A stretch of 64,000 nucleotides of DNA from Fasciola hepatica (taxonomy: Eukaryota; Platyhelminthes; Trematoda; Plagiorchiida; Fasciolidae), in NCBI GenBank assembly GCA_948099385.1, contig CANUEZ040000191.1, positions 7,626,001-7,690,000 on the forward strand, read 5' to 3'. The number at the start of each line of letters is the position of its first letter. The stretch's first letter is position 1. Positions 54,158 through 64,000 of this stretch are shown in pieces. The translations under genes and the position numbers were made by a program. Under the pieces are notes generated by a model. It was not told the origin of the DNA. It saw nothing but the letters and a program-made list of their open reading frames with translations, and made no database searches.

Positions 54158-57100
54158 AAGTAAAACCAAGGCATTCCCTTATGAACAATCCACACAGATT
54201 GCTCATACAATGCAATAGAGCAGTAGCAGAGTAGATTTGTACAATATGATTCTCCATGCAGCTTGAACACTGAACTGACCATTGAAAATTATGGAAGCAC
54301 TGTACAGCTGTTTGATCCGCTAAGGGAATCATGAGCATTGCACATGGACAGAGCCCACACGGGGACACGAACAAGGGTTGGGGTGAACGAATGTCAGTCG
54401 AACACCCAAACCACAAGGCTATCCCATATGGGTCTCAACGCTTTGTTCAACATATACACTACATGATATAGCACAATCCCCAAATTGGCTTCGGCTTTCG
54501 CTTTCGCTTCGAACTGTAACAACCAAATTCTCGCACACCGATCCAATCCCATGTTCCATCACTTCTCTATTTATGGGCCTAAGTAAAACCAAGGCATTCC
54601 CTTATGAACAATCCACACAGATTGCTCATACAATGCAATAGAGCAGTAGCAGAGTAGATTTGTACAATATGATTCTCCATGCAGCTTGAACACTGAACTG
54701 ACCATTGAAAATGATGGAAGCACTGTACAGCTGTTTGATCCGCTAAGGGAATCATGAGCATTGCACATGGACAGAGCCCATACGGGGACACGAACAAGGG
54801 TTGGGGTGAACGAATGTCAGTCGAACACCCAAACCACAAGGCTATCCCATATGGGTCTCAACGCTTTGTTCAACATATACAACACATGATATAGCACAAT
54901 CCCCAAATTGGCTTCGGCTTTCGCTTTCGCTTTCGCTTTGAACGGTAACAACCAAATTCTCGCACACCGATCCAATCCCATGTTCCATCACTTCTCTATT
55001 TATGGGCCTAAGTAAAACCAAGGCATTCCCTTATGAACAATCCACACAGATTGCTCGTACAATGCAATAGAGCAGTAGCAGAGTAAATTTGTATAATATG
55101 ATTCTCCATGCAGCTTGAACACTGAACTGACCATTGAAAATTATGGAAGCACTGTACAGCTGTTTGATCCGCTAAGGGAATCATGAGCATTGCACATGGA
55201 CAGAGCCCATACGGGGACACGAACAAGGGTTGGGGTGAACGAATGTCAGTCGAACACCCAAACCACAAGGCTATCCCATATGGGTCTCAACGCTTTGTTC
55301 AACATATACAACACATGATGTAGCACAATCCCCAAATTGGCTTTGGCTTTCGCTTTCGCTTTGAACGGTAACAACCAAATTCTCGCACACCGATCCAATC
55401 CTATGTTCCATCACTTCTCTATTTATGGGCCTAAGTAAACCCAACGCATTCCCTTATGAACAATCCACACAGATTGCTCATTCAATGCAATAGAGCAGTA
55501 GCAGAGTATATTTGTATAATATGATTCTCCATGCAGCTTGAACACTGAACTGACCATTGAAAATGATGGAAGCACTGTACAGCTGTTTGATCCGCTAAGG
55601 GAATCATGAGCATTGCACATGGACAGAGCCCACTCGGAGACACGAACAAGGGTTGGGGTGAACGAATGTCAGTCGAACACCCAAACCACAAGGCTATCCG
55701 ATATGGGTCTCAACGCTTTGTTCAACATATACAACACATGATATAGCACAATCCCAAAATTTGCTTCGGCTTTCGCTTTCGCTTTGAACGGTAACAACCA
55801 AATTCTCGCACACCGATCCAATCCTATGTTCCATCACTTCTCTATTTATGGGCCTAAGTAAAACCAAAGCATTCCCTTATGAACAATCCACACAGATTGC
55901 TCATACAATGCAATAGAGCAGTAGCAGAGTAGATTTGTATAATATGATTCTCCATGCAGCTTGAACACTGAACTGACCATTGAAAATTATGGAAGCACTG
56001 TACAGCTGTTTGATCCGCTAAGGGAATCATGAGCATTGCACATGGACAGAGCCCACTCGGAGACACGAACAAGGGTTGGAGTGAACGATTGTCAGTCGAA
56101 CACCCAAACCACAAGGCTATCCCATATGGGTCTCAACGCTTTGTTCAACATATACACTACATGATATAGCACAATCCCCGAATTGGCTTCGGCTTTCGCT
56201 TTCGCTTTGAACGGTAACAACCAAATTCTCGCACACCGATCCAATCCCATGTTCCATCACTTCTCTATTTATGGGCCTAAGTAAAACCAAGGCATTCCCT
56301 TATGAACAATCCACACAGATTGCTCATACAATGCAATAGAGCAGTAGCAGAGTAAATTTGTATAATATGATTCTCCATGCAGCTTGAACACTGAACTGAC
56401 CATTGAAAATTATGGAAGCACTGTACAGCTGTTTGATCCGCTAAGGGAATCATGAGCATTGCACATGGACAGAGCCCATACGGGGACACGAACAAGGGTT
56501 GGGGTGAACGAATGTCAGTCGAACACCCAAACCACAAGGCTATCCCATATGGGTCTCAACGTTTTGTTCAACATATACAACACATGATATAGCACAATCC
56601 CCAAATTGGCTTCGGCTTTCGCTTTCGCTTTGAACGGTAACAACCAAATTCTCGCACACCGTACCAATCCTATGTTCCATCACTTCTCTATTTATGGGCC
56701 TAAATAAAACCAAGGCATTCCCTTATGAACAATCCACACAGATTGCTCATACAATGCAATAGAGCAGTAGCAGAGTAGATTTGTATAATATGATTCTCCA
56801 TGCAGCTTGAACACTGAACTGACCATTGAAAATTATTGAAGCACTGTACAGCTGTTTGATCCGCTAAGGGAATCATGAGCATTGCACATGGAGAGAGTCC
56901 ACACGGGGACACGAAAAAGGGTTCGGGTGAACGATTGTCAGTCGAACACCCAAACCACAAGGCTATCCCATATGGGTCTCAACGCTTTGTTCAACATATA
57001 CACTACATGATATAGCACAATCCCCAAATTGGCTTCGGCTTTCGCTTTCGCTTCGAACTGTAACAACCAAATTCTCGCACACCGATCCAATCCCATGATC

Positions 57101-58816
57101 CATCACTTCTCTATTTATGGGCCTAAGTAAAACCAAGGCCTTCCCTTATGAACAATCCACACAGATTGCTCATACAATGCAATAGAGCAGTAGCAGAGTA
57201 CATTTGTATAATATGATTCTCCATGCAGCTTGAACACTGAACTGACCATTGAAAATGATGGAAGCACTGTACAGCTGTTTGATCCGCTAAGGGAATCATG
57301 AGCATTGCACATGGACAGAGCCCATACGGGGACACGAACAAGGGTTGGGGTGAACGAATGTCAGTCGAACACCCAAACCACAAGGCTATCCCATATGGGT
57401 CTCAACGCTTTGTTCAACATATACAACACATGATATAGCACAATCCCCAAATTGGCTTTGGCTTTCGCTTTCGCTTTGAACGGTAACAACCAAATTCTCG
57501 CACACCGATCCAATCCTATGTTCCATCACTTCTCTATTTATGGGCCTAAGTAAAACCAAGGCATTCCTTTATGAACAATCCACACAGATTGCTCATACAA
57601 TGCAATAGAGCAGTAGCAGAGTATATTTGTATAATATGATTCTCCATGCAGCTTGAACACTGAACTGACCATTGAAAATGATGGAAGCACTGTACAGCTG
57701 TTTGATCCGCTAAGGGAATCATGAGCATTGCACATGGACAGAGCCCACTCGGAGACACGAACAAGGGTTGGGGTGAACGAATGTCAGTCGAACACCCAAA
57801 CCACAAGGCTATCCCATATGGGTCTCAACGCTTCGTTAAACATATACAACACATGATATAGCACAATCCCAAAATTTGCTTCGGCTTTCGCTTTCGCTTT
57901 GAACGGTAACAACCAAATTCTCGCACACCGATCCAATCCTATGTTCCATCACTTCTCTATTTATGGGCCTAAGTAAAACCAAAGCATTCCCTTATGAACA
58001 ATCCACACAGATTGCTCATACAATGCAATAGAGCAGTAGCAGAGTAGATTTGTATAATATGATTCTCCATGCAGCTTGAACACTGAACTGACCATTGAAA
58101 ATGATGGAAGCACTGTACAGCTGTTTGATCCGCTAAGGGAATCATGAGCATTGCACATGGACAGAGCCCACTCGGAGACACGAACAAGGGTTGGAGTGAA
58201 CGATTGTCAGTCGAACACCCAAACCACAAGGCTATCCCATATGGGTCTCAACGCTTTGTTCAACATATACACTACATGATATAGCACAATCCCCAAATCG
58301 GATTCGGCTTTCGCTTTCGCTTTGAACGGTAACAATCAAATTCTCGCACACCGATCCAATCCTATGTTCCATCACTTCTCTATTTATGGGCCTAAGTAAA
58401 ACCAAGGCATTCCCTTATGAACAATCCACACAGATTGCTCATACAATGCAATAGAGCAGTAGCAGAGTAGATTTGTACAATATGATTCTCCATGCAGCTT
58501 GAACACTGAACTGACCATTGAAAATGATGGAAGCACTGTACAGTTGTTTGATCCGCTAAGGGAATCATGAGCATTGCACATGGACAGAGCCCATACGGGG
58601 ACACGAACAAGGGTTGGGGTGAACGAATGTCAGTCGAACACCCAAACCACAAGGCTATCCGATATGGGTCCCAACGCTTTGTTCAACATATACAACACAT
58701 GATATAGCACAATCCCCAAATTGGCTTCGGCTTTCGCTTTCGCTTTGAACTGTAACAACCAAATTCTCGCACACCGTACCAATCCTATGTTCCATCACTT
58801 CTCTATTTATGGGCCT
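54158..58816 (+). repeat. Array block 10, containing a five-unit duplication
   Basis: Units starting 54158, 54581 (429), 55010, 55433, 55856, 56279, 56702, 57125, 57548, 57971 and 58394; all are 423 bp except 54581. Units 55433 and 57548 share AGAGTATATTTG and CCCAAAATTTGC. Units 55856 and 57971 share ACCAAAGCATTCC and GGTTGGAGTGAAC. Units 56702 and 58817 share CTAAATAAA, AATTATTGAAGC and CATGGAGAGAG. The offset is 2,115 bp, five monomers, with moderate divergence between copies. Confidence 0.85.
54917..54939 (+). repeat. GCTTTC hexamer expansion (three copies)
   Basis: One extra hexamer in the unit from 54581 (429 bp), followed downstream by CCCATGTTCC rather than CTATGTTCC. Confidence 0.9.
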
Positions 58817-59267
58817 AAATAAAGCCAAGGCATTCCCTTATGAACAATCCACACAGATTGCTCATACAATGCAATAGAGCAGTAGCAGAGTAGATTTGTA
58901 TCATATGATTCTCCATGCAGCTTGAACACTGAACTGACCATTGAAAATTATTGAAGCACTGTACAGCTGTTTGATCCGCTAAGGGAATCATGAGCATTGC
59001 ACATGGAGAGAGCCCACACGGGGACACGAACAAGGGTTGGGGTGAACGATTGTCAGTCGAACACCCAAACCACAAGGCTATCCCATATGGATCTCAACGC
59101 TTTGTTCAACATATACACTACATGGTATAGCACAATCCCCAAATTGGCTTCGGCTTTCGCTTTCGCTTCGAACTGTAACAACCAAATTCTCGCACACCGA
59201 TCCAATCCTATTTTCCATCACTTCTCTATTTATGGGCCTAAGTAAAACCAAGGCATTCCCTTATGAA

Positions 59268-59283
59268 CAATCCACACAGATTG
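59268..59283 (+). repeat. Small inverted repeat at the diagnostic CC indel (type B example)
   Basis: CAATC and GATTG form 5-bp inverted arms around a 6-base CACACA loop. In 425-bp units the loop is 8 bases (CCCACACA), so the one indel that separates the two length classes lies exactly in the loop. The element recurs in almost every unit; units 261 and 2809 break the right arm (AAATTG). A hairpin this short is unlikely to be stable on its own, so I make no functional claim. Confidence 0.7.
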
Positions 59284-59385
59284 CTCATACAATGCAATAG
59301 AGCAGTAGCAGAGTAGATTTGTATAATATGATTCTCCATGCAGCTTGAACACTGAACTGACCATTGAAAATTATGGAAGCACTGT

Positions 59386-59393
59386 ACAGCTGT
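59386..59393. repeat. 8-bp palindrome ACAGCTGT (recurrent, example)
   Basis: A perfect palindrome containing CAGCTG, found at unit positions 147-154 in many units of both domains. Many domain A units lose it through TAGAGCTG, and a minority read ACAACTGATTG or ACAGCTGGTTG. This makes the site a useful subfamily marker; no bound protein can be inferred. Confidence 0.75.
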
Positions 59394-62042
59394 TTGATCC
59401 GCTAAGGGAATCATGAGCATTGCACATGGACAGAGCCCACACGGGGACACGAACAAGGGTTGGGGTGAACGATTGTCAGTTGAACACCCAAACCACAAGG
59501 CTATCCGATATGGGTCTCAACGCTTTGTTCAACATATACAATACATGATAAAGCACAATCCCCAAATTGGCTTCGGCTTTCGCTTTCGCTTTGAACGGTA
59601 ACAACCAAATTCTCGCACACCGATCCAATCCTATGTTCCATCACTTCTCTATTTATGGGCCTAAGTAAAACCAACGCATTCCCTTATGAACAATCCACAC
59701 AGATTGCTCATACAATGCAATAGAGCAGTAGCAGAGTAGATTTGTATAATATGATTCTCCATGCAGCTTGAACACTGAACTGACCATTGCAAATTATGGA
59801 AGCACTGTACAGCTGTTTGATCCGCTAAGGGAATCATGAGCATTGCACATGGACAGAGCCCACTCGGAGACACGAACAAGGGTTGGGGTGAACGAATGTC
59901 AGTCGAACACCCAAACCACAAGGCTATCCCATATGGGTCTCAACGCTTTGTTAAACATATAAAACACATGATATAGCACAATCCCCAAATTGGTTTTGGC
60001 TTTCGCTTTCGCTTTGAACGGTAACAACCAAATTCTCGCACACCGATCCAATCCTATGTTCCATCACTTCTCTATTTATGGGCCTAAGTAAAACCAAGGC
60101 CTTCCCTTATGAACAATCCACACAGATTGCTCATACAATGCAATAGAGCAGTAGCAGAGTAGATTTGTACAATATGATTCTCCATGCAGCTTGAACACTG
60201 AACTGACCATTGAAAATGATGGAAGCACTGTACAGCTGTTTGATCCGCTAAGGGAATCATGAGCATTGCACATGGAGAGAGCCCATACGGGGACACGAAC
60301 AAGGGTTGGGGTGAACGATGGTCAGTCGAACACCCAAACCACAAGGCTATCCCATATGGGTCTCAACGCTTTGTTCAACATATACAACACATGATATAGC
60401 ACAATCCCCAAATTGGCTTCGGCTTTCGCTTTCGCTTTGAACGGTAACAACCAAATTCTCGCACACCGATCCAATCCTATGTTCCATCACTTCTCTATTT
60501 ATGGGCCTAAATAAAACCAAGGCATTCCCTTATGAACAATCCACACAGATTGCTCATACAATGCAATAGAGCAGTAGCAGAGTAGATTTGTATCATATGA
60601 TTCTCCATGCAGCTTGAACACTGAACTGACCATTGAAAATTATTGAAGCACTGTACAGCTGTTTGATCCGCTAAGGGAATCATGAGCATTGCACATGGAG
60701 AGAGCCCACACGGGGACACGAACAAGGGTTCGGGTGAACGATTGTCAGTCGAACACCCAAACCACAAGGCTATCCCATATGGGTCTCAAAGCTTTGTTCA
60801 ACATATACACTACATGATATAGCACAATCCCCAAATTGGCTTCGGCTTTCGCTTTCGCTTCGAACTGTAACAACCAAATTCTCGCACACCGATCCAATCC
60901 CATGTTCCATCACTTCTCTATTTATGGGCCTAAGTAAAACCAAGGCATTCCCTTATGAACAATCCACACAGATTGCTCATACAATGCAATAGAGCAGTAG
61001 CAGAGTAGATTTGTATAATATGATTCTCCATGCAGCTTGAACACTGAACTGACCATTGAAAATTATGGAAGCACTGTACAGCTGTTTGATCCGCTAAGGG
61101 AATCATGAGCATTGCACATGGACAGAGCCCACACGGGGACACGAACAAGGGTTGGGGTGAACGATTGTCAGTTGAACACCCAAACCACAAGGCTATCCCA
61201 TTGGGGTCTCAACGCTTTGTTCAACATATACAATACATGATATAGCACAATCCCCAAATTGGCTTCGGCTTTCGCTTTCGCTTTGAACGGTAACAACCAA
61301 ATTCTCGCACACCGATCCAATCCTATGTTCCATCACTTCTCTATTTATGGGCCTAAGTAAAACCAAGGCCTTCCCTTATGAACAATCCACACAGATTGCT
61401 CATACAATGCAATAGAGCAGTAGCAGAGTAGATTTGTATAATATGATTCTCCATGCAGCTTGAACACTGAACTGACCATTGCAAATTATGGAAGCACTGT
61501 ACAGCTGTTTGATCCGCTAAGGGAATCATGAGCATTGCACATGGACAGAGCCCACTCGGAGACACGAACAAGGGTTGGGGTGAACGAATGTCAGTCGAAC
61601 ACCCAAACCACAAGGCAATCCCATATGTGTCTCAACGCTTTGTTCAACATATACAACACATGATATAGCACAATCCCCAAATTGGCTTCGGCTTTCGCTT
61701 TCGCTTTGAACGGTAACAACCAAATTCTCGCACACCGATCCAATCCTATGTTCCATCACTTCTCTATTTATGGGCCTAAATAAAGCCAAGGCATTCCCTT
61801 GTGAACAATCCACACAGATTGCTCATACAATGCAATAGAGCAGTAGCAGAGTAGATTTGTATAATACGATTCTCCATGCAGCTTGAACACTGAACTGACC
61901 ATTGAAAATGATGGAAGCACTGTACAGCTGTTTGATCCGCTAAGGGAATCATGAGCATTGCACATGGACAGAGCCCATTCGGGGACACGAACAAGGGTTG
62001 GGGTGAACGAATGTCAGTCGAACACCCAAACCACAAGGCTAT

Positions 62043-62052
62043 CCCATATGGG
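62043..62052. repeat. 10-bp palindrome CCCATATGGG (recurrent, example)
   Basis: A perfect 10-bp palindrome at about unit positions 265-274. It arises by one change from the CCGATATGGG of most domain A units. It is sporadic before 34 kb (units 4507, 4932 and some units of the 22-26 kb trimer) and then becomes the majority state through domain B. It resembles a shortened CArG box but has only four central A/T bases instead of six, so I do not call it one. Confidence 0.75.
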
Positions 62053-62200
62053 TCTCAACGCTTTGTTCAACATATACACTACATGATATAGCACAATTCC
62101 CAAATTAGCTTCGGCTTTCGCTTTCGCTTTGAACGGTAACAACCAAATTCTCGCACACCGATCCAATCCCATGTTCCATCACTTCTCTATTTATGGGCCT

Positions 62201-64000
62201 AAGTAAAACCAACGCATTCCCTTATGAACAATCCACACAGATTGCTCATACAATGCAATAGAGCAGTAGCAGAGTAGATTTGTATAATATGATTCTCCAT
62301 GCAGCTTGAACACTGAACTGACCATTGAAAATGATGGAAGCACTGTACAGCTGTTTGATCCGCTAAGGGAATCATGAGCATTGCACATCCACAGAACCCA
62401 TACGGAGACACGAACAAGGGTTGGGGTGAACGAATGTCAGTCGAACACCCAAACCACAAGGCTATCCCATATGGGTCTCAACGTTTTGTTCAACATATAC
62501 AACACATGATATAGCACAATCCCCAAATTGGCTTCGGCTTTCGCTTTCGCTTTGAACGGTTACAACCAAATTCTCGCACACCGATCCAATCCTATGTTCC
62601 ATCACTTCTCTATTTATGGGCCTAAGTAAAACCAAGGCATTCCCTTATGAACAATCCACACAGATTGCTCATACAATGCAATAGAGCAGTAGCAGAGTAG
62701 ATTTGTATAATATGATTCTCCATGCAGCTTGACCACTGAACAGACCATTGAAAATGATGGAAGCACTGTACAGCTGTTTGATCCGCTAAGGGAATCATGA
62801 GCATTGCACATGGACAGAGCCCACACGGGGACACGAACAAGGGTTGGGGTGAAAGATTGTCAGTCGAACACCCAAACCACAAGGCTATCCCATATGGGTC
62901 TCAACGCTTTGTTCAACATATACAATACATGATATAGCACAATCCCCAAATTGGCTTCGGCTTTCGCTTTCGCTTTCGCTTTGAACGGTAACAACCAAAT
63001 TCTCGCACACCGATCCAATCCTATGTTCCATCACTTCTCTATTTATGGGCCTAAGTAAAACCAAGGCATTCCCTTATGAACAATCCACACAGATTGCTCA
63101 TACAATGCAATAGAGCAGTAGCAGAGTAGATATGTCTGATGTGATTCTCCATGCAGCTTGAACACTGAACTGACCATTGAAAATGATGGAAGCACTGTAC
63201 AGCTGTTTGATCCGCTAAGGGAATCATGAGCATTGCACATGGACAGAGCCCACTCGGGGACACGAACAAGGGTTGGGGTGAACGAATGTCAGTCGAACAC
63301 CCAAACCACAAGGCTATCCCATATGGGTCTCAACGCTTTGTTCAACATATACATTACATGATATAGCACAATCCCCAAATTGGCTTCTGCTTTCGCATTG
63401 GCTTTGAACGGTAACAATAAAATTCTCGCACACCGATCCAATCCTATGTTCCATCACTTCTCTATTTATGGGCCTAAGTAAAACCAACGCATTCCCTTAT
63501 GAACAATCCACACAGATTGCTCATACAATGCAATAGAGCAGTAGCAGAGTAGATTTGTATAATATGATTCTCCATGCAGCTTGAACACTGAACTGACCAT
63601 TGAAAATGATGGAAGCACTGTACAGCTGTTTGATCCGCTAAGGGAATCATGAGCATTGCACATCCACAGAACCCATACGGAGACACGAACAAGGGTTGGG
63701 GTGAACGAATGTCAGTCGAACACCCAAACCACAAGGCTATCCCATATGGGTCTCAACGTTTTGTTCAACATATACAACACATGATATAGCACAATCCCCA
63801 AATTGGCTTCGGCTTTCGCTTTCGCTTTGAACGGTTACAACCAAATTCTCGCACACCGATCCAATCCTATGTTCCATCACTTCTCTATTTATGGGCCTAA
63901 GTAAAACCAAGGCATTCCCTTATGAACAATCCCCACACAGATTGCTCATACAATGCAATAGAGCAGTAGCAGAGTAGATTTGTATAATATGATTCTCCAT
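62201..64000 (+). repeat. Array block 12, start of another trimer repeat
   Basis: Units starting 62201, 62624 (429), 63053, 63476 and the partial 63899-64000. Unit 63476 appears identical to unit 62201, including CATCCACAGAACCCATACGG, CTCAACGTTTTG and CGGTTACAACC. The repeat distance is again 1,275 bp, here as 423+429+423. Unit 63899 starts like 62624 but has the CCCC indel form, so the match ends about 30 bp into it. The array continues past the window edge. Confidence 0.9.
62960..62982 (+). repeat. GCTTTC hexamer expansion (three copies)
   Basis: One extra hexamer in the unit from 62624 (429 bp). The next unit carries GTCTGATGTGATTCTCC, as does the unit after the expansion at 42621, so these two expansions probably share an origin. 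Confidence 0.9.

Larger units (their letters stand above)
59240..59662 (+). repeat. Reference monomer, type B (423 bp)
   Basis: A typical 423-bp unit, 43.5% G+C by direct count. Positions within the unit: landmark 1-10; CC indel site 33-34; AGCAGTAGCAGAGTAG 71-86; ACAGCTGT 147-154; CCCACACGGGG about 196-206; CCGATATGGG about 266-275; GCTTTC hexamer tract about 327-343; CGCACACCG about 374-382; CTATGTTCC 391-399. These positions are the frame used for the variants listed in the other entries. Private changes include CAGTTGAAC and ATAAAGCACAATC. Confidence 0.85.
58817..62200 (+). repeat. Array block 11, loose four-unit periodicity
   Basis: Units starting 58817, 59240, 59663, 60086, 60509, 60932, 61355 and 61778, all 423 bp. 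At 1,692-bp spacing, 58817 and 60509 share CTAAATAAA, TATCATATG and AATTATTGAAGC; 59240 and 60932 share CAGTTGAACACCC; 59663 and 61355 share CCATTGCAAATTATGG and CACTCGGAG. The fourth pair (60086 and 61778) does not match well, so only three of four units are retained. Confidence 0.75.
1..64000 (+). repeat. Satellite DNA array, 423-425 bp monomer, about 151 tandem copies
   Basis: The same 423-425 bp unit repeats head to tail across the entire window, always in the same orientation. I phased it on AAGTAAAACC, which follows the well-conserved stretch CTCTATTTATGGGCCT. There are 151 landmarks from 261 to 63899, and every interval is 422-431 bp. Units differ mainly by scattered single-base changes, and no insertion is larger than 6 bp. 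Recurrent conserved blocks include GCAGCTTGAACACTGAACTG and AGCACAATCCCCAAATTGG. Function is not shown by sequence; long arrays of this kind usually form constitutive heterochromatin or a centromere (established knowledge), so a structural chromosomal role is an inference. Both array ends lie outside the window. Confidence 0.99.
32124..64000 (+). repeat. Array domain B: mainly 423-bp monomers
   Basis: From the unit at 32124 onwards AATCCACACAG (two C) predominates, giving 423-bp units; seven scattered 425-bp units remain (36356, 38050, 41014, 43137, 46105, 46953, 50759). The array is also marked by near-exclusive CGCACACC, by CTATGTTCC or CCCATGTTCC, by the palindrome CCCATATGGG in most units after 34 kb, by CACTCGGAG or CATACGGGG in place of CACACGGGG in many units, and by all six hexamer expansions in the window. 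The longest perfectly regular run is 18 consecutive 423-bp units from 55010 to 62623. Confidence 0.9.

Noticed and set aside
251..63734. Recurring open reading frames of 60-86 codons on the minus strand, one or two per unit, with similar translations throughout
   Set aside because: They recur because the DNA repeats. They occur in overlapping frames of the same unit, change frame and length with the CC indel, vary freely in residues and stops, and match no protein family I recognise. The noncoding satellite explains them fully.
32124..64000. 423 is divisible by three, so domain B could in principle encode one continuous repetitive protein
   Set aside because: The frames I followed contain at least one stop per unit, and the open stretches end at 86 codons in regular units. 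Units of 422, 424, 425 and 426 bp also break the phase.
1..64000. CRISPR array
   Set aside because: The repeated unit is the whole 423-425 bp with no alternation of short constant repeats and unique spacers, and there are no cas genes.
1..64000. rDNA spacer subrepeats or tandem tRNA/5S genes
   Set aside because: I find no rRNA or tRNA sequence. The minus-strand GTTCGACTG resembles an RNA polymerase III B box only weakly and has no A box at a suitable distance.
1..64000. CENP-B box within the monomer
   Set aside because: TTCGGCTTTCGC and the TTCGGGTGAACG variant were compared with the minimal box TTCGnnnnAnnCGGG. The distal CGGG is missing in both, so no box is called.
1..64000. Telomeric repeat tract or subtelomere edge
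   Set aside because: No run of TTAGGG, TTTAGGG or their complements is present.
1..64000. Promoter from GTATAATATG in each unit
   Set aside because: An A/T-rich TATA-like string in a repeated unit, without a downstream gene, is not evidence of a promoter. Transcription of the satellite would need RNA data.
1..64000. Tandem LTRs or a nested retrotransposon as the origin of the unit
   Set aside because: I see no TG...CA element ends, primer-binding site, polypurine tract, target-site duplication or reverse transcriptase sequence. An ancient derivation cannot be excluded but is not supported here.

Overview
The whole 64 kb window is one uninterrupted, head-to-tail satellite DNA array. The unit is 423-425 bp. 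I counted 151 copies of the landmark AAGTAAAACC (or a one- or two-base variant), the first at 261 and the last at 63899. All lie on the + strand, giving 150 complete landmark-to-landmark units plus a partial unit at each end. Unit lengths are 425 bp (73), 423 (57), 422 (7), 424 (5), 429 (5), 426 (2) and 431 (1); they sum to exactly 63,638 bp. I found no flanking sequence, no transposon insertion, no inversion, no gene, no tRNA or rRNA, and no CRISPR. One unit counted base by base (59240-59662) is 43.5% G+C.

Organism: an array this long of this unit size points to a eukaryotic nuclear chromosome, in a heterochromatic block such as a centromere, pericentromere, knob or subtelomere. The sequence does not tell me the species. 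A plant is plausible but unproven, and I do not recognise a named satellite family.

Layout: 1 to about 32.1 kb (domain A) is mostly 425-bp units with CCCC at unit positions 32-35. From about 32.1 kb to the end (domain B) is mostly 423-bp units in which that run is CC. Other sites change along with it: CGCGCACC/CGCACACC become CGCACACC only, CTATTTTCC becomes CTATGTTCC, and CCGATATGGG becomes mostly the palindrome CCCATATGGG. Five 423-bp units lie inside domain A and seven 425-bp units inside domain B, so the boundary is blurred at 30.0-32.1 kb.

Second-level structure: several local higher-order repeats sit on the monomer array. These are trimers of about 1,275 bp (14.7-17.1, 22.4-26.6, 51.6-54.2 and 62.2-64 kb), dimers of about 846 bp (44-48 kb), and 4-, 5-, 6- and 7-unit block duplications. 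There are also longer-range matches at offsets of about 4.25, 5.95 and 21-23 kb. This patchwork is what repeated unequal exchange and gene conversion would leave. Nothing here encodes a protein system. The interest lies in the satellite's turnover history and possible chromosomal role.
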